A stretch of DNA of 64,000 bases from Flabesymbios commensalis (Eukaryota; Annelida; Polychaeta; Terebellida; Flabelligeridae): assembly GCA_964017125.1 (NCBI GenBank), contig OZ024903.1, forward strand, positions 58,640,562 to 58,704,561, read 5' to 3'. The translations under genes and the position numbers were made by a program. The notes under the pieces were generated by a model. It was not told where the DNA came from, did not search any database, and saw nothing but the letters and a program-made list of their open reading frames with translations. Shown in pieces: positions 54,958 through 64,000 of the stretch. Within the stretch, counting starts at the first letter, position 1. Each line of letters starts with the position of its first letter.

Positions 54958-56366
54958 CATTACTTAGCTACGAACAGTTATTGCTGATAATCAAATACAA
55001 GTGTAACATGTGTAACATAAGAAGAAAACAGAATTCCCATTGAACCCATTGAAATCAATACCAGATGTTGACATCCATTGTTTCAATTGGCTTCTGTTTT
55101 CTTCTCTGTCATTTGCTTGTCGTTTTATAATCACCAACTACAGCCCAGTACCGCATGTTCAGCAATCCCTCTCAGTGACTCTGTTGATCTGGTCTAAAAC
55201 TTTCATAATATGTAACAGAACAGTTATTGCTCATCTTCATGGGACATAGTTGATTCTCAGTACTGCTATTAAATTAAAATGTTGAGTTCTGCATTTTCTA
55301 ATTTCTGTAATGCTACCACGGATGCAAAATAATATTTGTTATGATTGCTGACAAAATTAGATTCTGTGTGTGATTGTTATGCAATATTTAATTTCATGCT
55401 TATGGATTATATGCTGTGATACAATACCATGCATCATGTAATTTTGTATTGTGAATAGTGATCTTTTGTATTCGTGGTAACCTCAACATGTTGCATGAGT
55501 TATGAATTTATAATGATAATCCAGGGAGACAATAGTAGAATTAATTTTTTTATATAATAAGTAATTTTTTTTATATACACTGTATATAAATAAAAAAAAT
55601 AGCATTGTGATGACATTTTGGAAGATCGGAATTTTTTTGAATAAAATCTGTACACTTCCAAGTTCCATGGATGAAGACTATAATTGTATATGAAGTGGTG
55701 GCGTCTACTACCTAATGTTCACTCAATGATCTTGGGGTACAGGACCTGTATCCGGTAATAAGCGCGTGGCGCGGCATGGGGACATGTCCCCCATGAAAAG
55801 AAAAAGTTACAGACATAAAAAAACACTGGATACGGCCGTGCAGCTCTCCTGGTCAGGCCAATACGAAGTGTTGAACTGAAATAAATCAGATGGCAAAGAA
55901 CCTGTTCTATTACATGAATGATTCGTGATAACAAAGATTTAAGATACTGCATGATTTGTTCAAGTTCAATGATGCTCCTCAAGAATTGAATCTGCCCAAT
56001 CAATATTATATCAAATCCTGTTTTGTTTTTCAATTTTTTCATTGATTCCCTAATTATGCAGTTTGAACCGTGTTTTAAGATATTATTAATGTCAAACCTA
56101 TTATTAAACCTATCTGTTAGGAAGCTATGCATAGGGACTAAACTTATACGCATTGACATAGATAATAATATAATAGGGGTGTATAAATATAAACATAATA
56201 TTGAACCACGTGGAAAATTTACAAAAGACATGTAGGGCCTATAGACACAATCAGTAAAAAAAGAATATATAATAATAATAATAATAATAAATTTTATTTA
56301 TAGAGGGTAGACCATTTAGTACATCGTACTTATTTGCAATGGGCCCTCTTTATACACATGCAATAG
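54958..56366. other. 3' flank of zinc-finger copy 2 and an unrecognised minus-strand frame
   Basis: A 170-codon AT-rich frame on the minus strand (55719-56231) is long for chance but has no domain I recognise. (AAT)n at about 56268-56290, followed by AAATTTTATTTATAGAGGG, looks like the 3' end of another retroelement read on the minus strand. Confidence 0.35.
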
Positions 56367-59119
56367 CGGTAGTCCTAAATACCGAAAACCACTTTATTTC
56401 CGGAAACCACTTTTTAAACACCGAAAACCACCCTATATCTACCGAAAACCAAACATATATATGTACTTACTAGATCCTAGGAGTATTTTCCCCAAATTAT
56501 CGAAAGACTGGAAGCATATTTGCGATGATATCGTATTATCTAATATTGTATGCGTAATACGTAGTGTAGACATCGGCCATATTAATACTTCTCGTAGTAC
56601 AAGCTTAGTCACCAGGGGTCCTTACCGTCAACAAGTGTAGCGAGCGGGGGGGGGGGGGGGAACGGTTGAAAGCACAATGGGACATAGGCCTATATTAAAC
56701 ATTACCATAAAAAAAATTGTAAACATTTCAATGATTGTTTTATTCACAGCACAATTTATAAACATTTACAGTATTTATATGACACTTTATAGAATTCTAT
56801 AATAATTATACAATTAGTGAAATGATACACGGCATATAATATAATAATTACAATATACATGGCATGTCATTTAACAATTGTTCTTACAATAGTGTGGTTG
56901 GGTATGTCATCACTTTCAATGGGTTGAGTTGCTGATTTACGCCCACCATCTGCGCGTCAACACATCACTAAAAATAATTGATTATTGTACTAAGCAACGA
57001 TAATAAATTATGTTAAAACTATAGAACTGTAATAGGCCAAATTTCAATAGACATACACATTAATGAATTTCATAAGATATTTTTATCATATTAAAATATA
57101 CTATATTTCATAGGGCTGTTAGTGTATATTGCTCATAAATAATTCTGTTATCCTTGTGAGAACTGAATGTGACTTCTCACCCGTGTGAGCACAGCAAACA
57201 CAAAATATTTTGAACATTATGAAATTATTAAAAAGTCTCCTGTAAATATCATGAATATTTTAAAGTATTATTTCTTATATCTTTTATATATATATTCGAG
57301 ACACTACGAAATAATGTTGTGTGATATTAGGATTACCATTGTGTTTACTGGTGAGTGGGATAGTCTCTGTGTCAGGTTTAATAATGGTGACACACCGTGA
57401 GTTGTGATCCAGAATCGTGACAATTACATGTGGGGATGTTAGTTTCTGTCATCACTACTGATGTGTTGAGTTGTAAAACATGTTAGCAGCGACGACCCGC
57501 TTAACAATGGTAACACTACGTGAGCTGTGATCCAGGACAGTGACAATTACTTGTGGGGATGTCGTGTTGGCAGCGATTACGATCGTTTTGTATCAATCTA
57601 TACTGTTGTGGTTAAGTGTGGCAATAGACAATACAAACACAACTATGTTTCATTATATTTTATTAGACATAATTATGCTTATTTATTTAAGCTAATCCGA
57701 CGACACCACATTGACGTAAAACAGAAAGAAAAATGTTTTTATCAGTTACAGTATATCTCTTGGTATATCTTTTGGAATATATTATGTTTAATATTATAAC
57801 TAACCCTGTAGTATTTAAGAAATATTAAATGTTTGTAGAAGTGATAAGTGATCATCCCTGATAACCATGATAACGCTGATTTGTAAAAGCCGAGAGTCTT
57901 CGTACATATGTGTTATGCGTCTGGCGTCACCTGGTATCAGCGCGAATATTTGTTAGCGCTATTCAAACATCTAAGGAGGAGGTGTGGTGGTAGGATTGCA
58001 GGGATTTAGTTATTTTAAGTGGTGGCATTTTTTCTCATAATGATTGAATCGATCTTTGAATACCACACTATCTGAGCATTGTATTATCATTGTATTATCA
58101 TTGTATTATCATTCCATTATATAGGCCTATATTATATAATAATAATCTAATCAAATAATAATCTAATATTAAAATCATTATTATTGAAGGTAATTGTTTC
58201 AATGCAAGCGATGATACACAATTCAACAGAGTAGGCCTAATTAACTGTTTTAAAAACAGCATGCATTACGGTTTAATAATATATTTAGACAAAAGATTGT
58301 GAAGGTTCCATTCCGAGATTTTACATGTAGGCCTATAGGCCTAATTACGCTGCTTGAGTTGATGATTTGTGAGCCACTGTCATGTTAGCAACAACTAACT
58401 AGAAATAAGACCGTCACAGCACAGCACGATCAGAAACATCAGTTATAGATGTACCTGAAAAAAAAAAAAAAATTAAAGGGACTGGCCCAGGCTAAAATAA
58501 TAAAAAATCGGTGATTTTATTTGGAGTTCTTGATATGACCATATGATGTAAGCATGTACATAGACTAGAACTGCAAATTTTTAAAGTTTTTGTGCTGCGC
58601 ATTCACCAGTTAGGCTAGATATAGAGACGAAATTCCTGATTTGTAATTATTGACAACCATGTCAAAAATAAGAAATGCGGGAATTTCGTCTCTATATCTA
58701 GTCTAACTGGTAAGTGCGCAGCACAAAAATTATAAAAATTTGCAGTTCTAGTCTATGTACATGTTTACATCATATGGTCATATTAAGAACGCGAAATAAA
58801 ATCACCGATTTTTTGATGATTTTAGCCTGGGCCAGTCCCTTTAATGTTTAATATAGGCCTAGATGTCCCATTGTGACTCCACCCCGCCCCCCCCCCCCCC
58901 GCTCGATACATTCGTTAACTGGAAGGACCCCTGGTGACTAAGCAAGTACTACGATGTTATCAATATGGCCGATGTATTACAATAGGGCTGAGGTTTACTA
59001 CGCATACAATATTAAATATTACGATATCTTGAAAATCTTCGCCATAGATATAGGGTGGTTTTCGGTGTTTAAAAGTGGTTTTCGGTAAATCAAGTGGTTT
59101 TCGGTATTTAGGACTGCCC
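56367..59119. mobile_element. 2.75-kb DNA transposon with long terminal inverted repeats
   Basis: TGCAATAG (56359-56366 and 59120-59127) is an 8-bp target duplication. The ends read GTAGTCCTAAATACCGAAAA and TTTTCGGTATTTAGGACTGC. Diverged inverted arms run to about 56705 and from 58841, and include CACCAGGGGTCC / GGACCCCTGGTG and G/C runs. The interior has no transposase-like frame and contains a 124-bp imperfect duplication near 57385-57565. Long arms suggest a Mutator-like element and 8 bp suggests hAT or P; unresolved. Confidence 0.8.
58477..58840. mobile_element. TTAA-flanked palindromic MITE inside the 2.75-kb element
   Basis: TTAA at 58473-58476 and 58841-58844. Ends AGGGACTGGCCCAGG and CCTGGGCCAGTCCCT. 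The asymmetric centre is reversed relative to 27062-27426, so it sits in the opposite orientation. Confidence 0.85.
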
Positions 59120-59794
59120 TGCAATAGTACAATAATTAAAATATGTACAAAAATACAATGACAGACTTCATACTAGCATACACACTGCTGTTTGATCAAA
59201 TAAATCTTTTACCGCAGCGAAATAGTCTAGGCCTACTATACCAGTATATTACTGCTTTTTAAAACCGCCGGAGTGCCTATGACTAATGAATATTAGCATT
59301 TTCATTTCCGGAGCAGATCTCGGAAACCCGTGGGGGGGGGGGGGAGGGGGATTTCTTTCATATTGCACACATACATCCCTTAAACCCCTAAACACAACTA
59401 CAGTCGTTTTTGATCCGTTTAAATCAGTTATCAGGAACGAAATCATGAGTGTTTAAACATCAAGATTTGAAAATGTTTGGTCTCAAATGAAACAAGGGGA
59501 CTGTGGGTAATTGTCACTCACTTAAGTCACTTCAAGATTCAAGTGGGTGAAAATTTAAATTATTTAATGTGGTGCTTTAGCTCTTTCAGTGCAGAGATCG
59601 ACCTAACATTTTACACGTCATAATCTGATGTCTGTAGAAGTCAGATTCTGCCGTCCAAAGTCGATCCACGCATTGCAAGGGTAAAATATTTAACAGGCCT
59701 GATAACATGCATGGGTACTCAGATGAAGCGGAAAGTGATATTAACTACGACATTTATGATGGTTTTAAATTGAAAAATCCTTGATCTCTTGGTT
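59120..59794. other. No gene recognised
   Basis: Contains a segment near 59290-59420 related to 12540-12690 and a 13-base G run. No coding support. Confidence 0.4.
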
Positions 59795-60015
59795 AACCCA
59801 TTCAAGCCTGAATTTATCATTGTCATCTAAATCCACTACAACTTGTGGTGGATGAAGATGATTTGAAGTGGGTGGAAATGTAAAGAAAATTGCCATGTAT
59901 TGGTGAACCAGTTTCATGGAAATTTTGGTTCTAAAACCCTTAGTTGTGGGAAAATTAAGTCTGTTTTCAGGGATTTAAAATGATGCTTTAATGTATCATG
60001 TGGGCTTAAAGGGTT
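59795..60015 (-). mobile_element. Second copy of the AACCCTTT MITE
   Basis: Reads on the minus strand AACCCTTTAAGCCC, CATTAAAGCATCATT, CTGAAAACAGACTTAATTTT, as at 18236-18483. Its internal hairpin is shorter. Confidence 0.7.
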
Positions 60016-60104
60016 TTAAGAGATATTTCTGCGCTTGAAGGGTTTACAGTATCACACTGTCGCAATCTGTCAGTAGATCCTCGCACCTTGTCCCCATCCT
60101 CAAA

Positions 60105-60564
60105 AGTTATCGAAACTTGAGAACATGGTGTTTCATATACGATTCTGAAGGGGCATGGCGCCACCTGTCATTTGGGCGCGTAATCATGCACGGTTGGCAA
60201 CCGGTTTCCCGCCCGTCGCGTTAAGAGACAACCTAAAAAAGTACTTAACCAAAGGACCTGAAACGTTATATTGCACATGTTCATATGGACTGGTGTACAA
60301 AAATTATGTGAGCCGTTTCCCACATACAGTACCCCTCTTTCCCCTAAATAGGACACAAACAAAATAAACTTAATAGGATGGCCGGTCCTAATAATGATAC
60401 CCTGTACCACGTGTTAATTTATCTAATGTCAATAGTCCACCTGCATTCATCCAGTTTGTCCTATCATTGATGGTCCTATGCAGAGGAACGAAATGTCCAC
60501 TCAATGTGGTCCTGGTCGCACGTGACAAATACACAAGACATAGATAGTTGCAACGTGGATTTGG
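60105..60564. repeat. Dispersed segment shared with 48968-50206
   Basis: Same ordered motifs as the other copy (ACTTGAGAACATGGTGTTTC, GTACCACGTG, GTCCACCTGCATTCATCC). The two copies have different internal lengths. Confidence 0.65.
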
Positions 60565-60780
60565 GGCGGGGGCCCTAGGGTAGTGGTTAGCACCGCTGCC
60601 TTTCACGCCAGAGTTCGGGGTTCAGCTCCTGGTCCCGGCGGTTTGAAAGAAACAAAAAATGTTTCTTCCCCATCCACGTGTGAAAGTCAGTATTGTGGGG
60701 AGCCTCTGTGACCGAGGGGTAGCATGCTCGGCCTCAGACCGCCAGGGCTCGAATTTCGAATCCTGTGTGACAAGGGAATT
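60565..60780 (+). mobile_element. Dimeric tRNA-derived SINE, 3' body missing
   Basis: Head 1 has the A box TAGTGGTTAGCACCGCTG and B-box region GGGTTCAGCTCC. The linker is GAAAGAAACAAAAAATG. Head 2 has TGTGACCGAGGGGTAGC and TCGAATTTCGAATCCTG. It stops soon after head 2. Confidence 0.75.
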
Positions 60781-61796
60781 TTATAGTTGAATCGTTCAAC
60801 TCCTCCAATTTAATTTTATGCTTGAAGACATTAAAATTAGCTCTTTATTAGACATAGAACCAAAAATATTTATAATTTTTAATTTCTGAAGCCGCTATTT
60901 TGAAACATAAAATGGCCGACTCCAGGGGTGAAATTTGAGTGGCTCCAAATCTTAATATGTTCCCCATGATATAGTCTACACGTCGGCAAAATTTGGTGCT
61001 TTCTGCACAAAATGCACAATTATTTTGCTATGCCGCTGTACTATCAACACATATAGTTGAATAACAAATATTACGGTCAATCTAAAGGGCGAAAAGACAA
61101 GATACAAATAAATTAAACGGGTTGGAAACACACTATCTGGCTTGTTCGCGATATGACTGATAACTTTTTCCCGCTGCACGTGCGAATATCATTCTGGATG
61201 ATATAGCACGTGGCAGTGATAACCTAGTGACAACGAAAAGAATGCAGTGACAACCCAATGATGACATAGGTCTATACTCAGAATGTCATGCAAGCTTTCC
61301 TGTTCACGCCACTACGTCAATATAGTTACCACATGGTTTTAGTTTTCTTTTGTCAATGTTGTCGCTACTACGTCCTTTAAGATAGCACAGCGTAATGTTT
61401 CAACATGTTCAATGTTTGACCACGTCATCCGCGTCCATGGAGACCATCACGCCCTATTCGGCTTCTACTGCAGGAATCTGAAAAGTCCATTTCACGATAA
61501 GTGTAGCCTACAGTGTTATTTCATGCATTTTTATGGTCGATGGTGGTGTGGCTACAACTCAAATGGCCAGAAAACAGGTTAACAATACTGAGGCTTTACA
61601 CCAGATTTCAAGACACCAATTAATCTGTGATAGGCCACGACCAAGAATAATAATTCAAAAATAAATGCACTTCAGATCCCTTGCAGGCGCAAAAAATGGT
61701 TTCTGTACATACATCAAAGTAGGTGTGTCGTCATCTGGTTATGCTACGCTAAACCAAAATATTTTAGTGCTGCGGCTAGTTTGGTAAAATGTTCTA
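60781..61796. other. No gene recognised
   Basis: AT-rich, without repeat or coding signal that I can support. Confidence 0.4.
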
Positions 61797-62097
61797 TAAA
61801 AGGGAGTAACCCCTCCCCATGGTATAGCAATAATTCAAAACCATTTTTTCACTAGGGTCCCTGGGGTGAAAAATGGATGGTTTAGTTGTGAAAAAAATCT
61901 ATGTTGTTCAACATATACTTTGGCGCTTTTTCTGATATCCATGATAATCTAAATTGTTGGCCAATTTTAAACACTTTCAAGTTAAAAAAATAATAACAAA
62001 AGTGCTACTGTGTTTTCATTTATTAGGGGGTCAACATTCAATTATCAGTGGGGAGGGGTGTGGAATATTTTCAGACCCAATTTTCGTGAAATAAAGA
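61797..62097 (+). repeat. Direct repeat, first copy
   Basis: About 300 bp sharing GGAGTAACCCCT, CTAGGGTCCCTGG, AAATGGATGGTT and TTTATTAGGGGGTCA in order with 63073-63350. Confidence 0.75.
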
Positions 62098-63072
62098 ATT
62101 CAACGTGCTAGAGCCATAACTTTTTAACCGGCCATTAGCACGTTATGGAACTGATAGTCCATAATGTTGCCATAATGATGGCGCATCTTTGTGGAAAAAA
62201 GTGCATCAAAATGAACAATATTTGTCGAGTTATGGTGCTTTTTGTGTTTTCGTGCTAACTGAAATTTGAGTAATATTTCATGGCTCTTCGAAAAAAATAA
62301 GTCTACATTGTAATCTGCTGCTAAAATAATTTCACTCTTCCAATTGTCCAAGTGTGACAATATAGCAGTAAACCCTATTTATAAAACGTTGTTAGCCATT
62401 ATTTGTATCAGTGCATGCTTGCGGGCGTGGAGGTTCTGCGAACGACGTTGTGTGGACGTGAAGGTTTCCCTCGGTGTAATAAAAAAAAAATATCCGGGAG
62501 AGGTGGCATCAAAACTAGTTTGATTTTTTCTAAGTATGACTATACAATGTTGGATTGCTACAATACGCGTGGGTAACAACAGACGGGAGCAACGCCCTGG
62601 TCTTTCATGGTTGCCTTTCATGCCCCGTGTGACTGCCGAGAATTTCCTTTGAGTTGTACTGAATTAGCATGTAACGTCACTGGAAAAACATCGGCGACGT
62701 GCCGAGTTTTCTTCTAATAAGCCTCAACCCACTTATGACGTCTCTAACCGTTTTCATCCTTTATATTTTTCCTTCGAACAAGAAAATTTCAAATGAGCAT
62801 TAAATTTGTTACTAGCCTAGGCATGTTTTGATGGAAATTTTACATATATATCAGTATTTTTTACACACTGGAAGTTGTGGGTCGTGGCAGTAGATACAAA
62901 TTTAAATTGTATAATGTAACGCTTGAAGAATTAGATATTAGAGAATTTGTGAAGCAGGCCTAGCGTTGGTAGAAAAACACCGGCGACGTACCGAGTTTTC
63001 TATCAACACCGCCTGCTGATCATATTCTCTATAATAGAAAAACCTGAATTTAAGGTAAATAAAAAGAGCCCA
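62098..63072. other. No gene recognised
   Basis: Two short segments share CGGCGACGTRCCGAGTTTTCT (near 62690 and 62980), a small repeat. No gene. Confidence 0.4.
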
Positions 63073-63350
63073 GAGAAAGGAGTAACCCCTTCCCATGGTA
63101 CACTATAATATCAACACACAACCACTTTTTTCAATGCACTAGGGTCCCTGGGTGAGAAATGGATGGTTGTTAAAAAATCCAGGTTGTTTAACATATATTT
63201 TTGGCGATTTTTCTGGTATCCATTTTAATCTAAATTCTGGCCGATATTAGCCATTTCAAAGTTTTAAAAAATCACAAACATTTTTGCTGTGGTCTCATTT
63301 ATTAGGGGGTCACCACTCAATTACCAGACTGAAGTTTTGTGAAATAAAAA
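63073..63350 (+). repeat. Direct repeat, second copy
   Basis: Diverged copy of 61797-62097, 1.28 kb downstream in the same orientation. Confidence 0.75.
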
Positions 63351-63415
63351 AATGCAAATAAATATTTAATGGTCCTTCAGAGAATTTAGACTTGCACGGC
63401 TCTTTAATCTCCAGA

Positions 63416-63607
63416 TCTAGACTAAAACTTGTTTGGGATCCAACTCTGTAGACAGATTTTTCTTTAAGAAAGTGAAATAATTATTTTGCTTGAGGCAGAG
63501 TGTGAAAAAAATAAGGTTCCGCAGATAGGAAGTGAAATAAGTAACCTTAATTTGTCCAATTCATAAACTCCACCCCCCTCCGCTAGTAATTAAATGGTGG
63601 CCCCTTT
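63416..63607 (-). repeat. Inverted copy of the 51983-52170 repeat
   Basis: Minus strand: GGGGCCACCATTTAATTACT, then ACTTATTTCACTTCCTATCTG and ACTCTGCCTCAAGCAAAATA. Confidence 0.65.
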
Positions 63608-63846
63608 AATCATCCCGTGATTGGCAGGTGTAGTTCCCCATACTACCCCTGCTGGTGATGAGCCTGCTTAGACCTATTTGGGACCCCACTCTAGAGAGAC
63701 ACATGCGCCTCGCGAGCGACACTCCCCAAGCTTAGACATCAAACCTAACCGCAAAACGCCGACAATCATACGGCACTGTCTGGCCTGGGAACATCAAACC
63801 AAGTGACAGTATATGTGAAGCGATGCGAGGCCTGCATTAAAGAGCG

Positions 63847-64000
63847 ATGGGGGGGGGGGCGTTTAAGTGTGTTAGGGAGCTTCTTTTGAGCGACCAGAAG
63901 GCGTTAAAAAGTGCTGGGGAGGCGTTACAGTTAGATGGTGAGGCGTTGGAGGGCTACTGGAAAGCGTTAAAGAACGATGGTGAGGTGCTAATGGGCGATG
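63847..64000 (+). repeat. 21-bp-periodic open frame (heptad repeat), runs off the window
   Basis: From 63859 the sequence steps in 21-bp units: 63859, 63880, 63901, 63922, 63943, 63964 and 63985. The frame stays open from the ATG at 63847. The heptads read AFKCVRE, LLLSDQK, ALKSAGE, ALQLDGE, ALEGYWK, ALKNDGE, VLMGD. An 11-base G run precedes it. It may be a minisatellite whose unit happens to be a multiple of three, or the start of a coiled-coil-like coding exon; the window ends too soon to tell. Confidence 0.5.

Overview
The window is nuclear DNA of an invertebrate animal, probably marine: AT-rich, intron-bearing and crowded with short inverted-repeat transposons, SINEs and LINE pieces. A nerve-growth-factor-receptor-like gene, long introns and the very frequent palindrome TAGGCCTA fit a bilaterian such as an ambulacrarian or lophotrochozoan. 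The sequence alone does not fix the phylum, and I see no prokaryotic or organelle DNA. Three host genes can be supported, all on the + strand. (1) Five exons between 16191 and 23612 encode all but the signal-peptide end of a p75 neurotrophin receptor / TNFRSF16 (NGFR) homologue: four cysteine-rich domains, a transmembrane helix with the family's conserved cysteine, and a death domain. (2) and (3) Two tandemly duplicated C2H2 zinc-finger genes lie at 45806-48721 and 52434-54957. Each has one large finger exon and a short acidic last exon. In both, the stop codon that seems to end the finger exon overlaps the splice donor and is removed by splicing. A remnant of the same intron at about 44330-45300 suggests an older, third unit.

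Layout. 1-16190: no recognisable gene; hairpin elements (TIR CCCAGCAAACAC), a 58-bp-arm palindrome, a 121-bp tandem duplication, SINEs, a 310-bp (ACTC)n tract and nested TTAA-flanked palindromes. 16191-23612: the NGFR-like gene, with hairpins in its introns. 23613-29760: a fold-back structure, a TTAA palindrome and diverged direct repeats. 29765-33700: two decayed LINEs meeting tail to tail. 34576-37490: two copies of a TA-flanked DNA transposon in inverted orientation. 37491-44330: unique AT-rich DNA, repeats and one CpG-rich patch. 44330-54957: the zinc-finger cluster. 56367-59119: a 2.75-kb element with about 280-340 bp terminal inverted repeats and an 8-bp target duplication. 59120-64000: dispersed repeats, a dimeric SINE, and a 21-bp-periodic open frame that runs off the window end.

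The most unusual signal is in the hairpin families. In many copies the two arms match each other while differing together from other copies, so substitutions look compensated within a copy. Nothing in the window resembles a defence system, gene cluster or operon.
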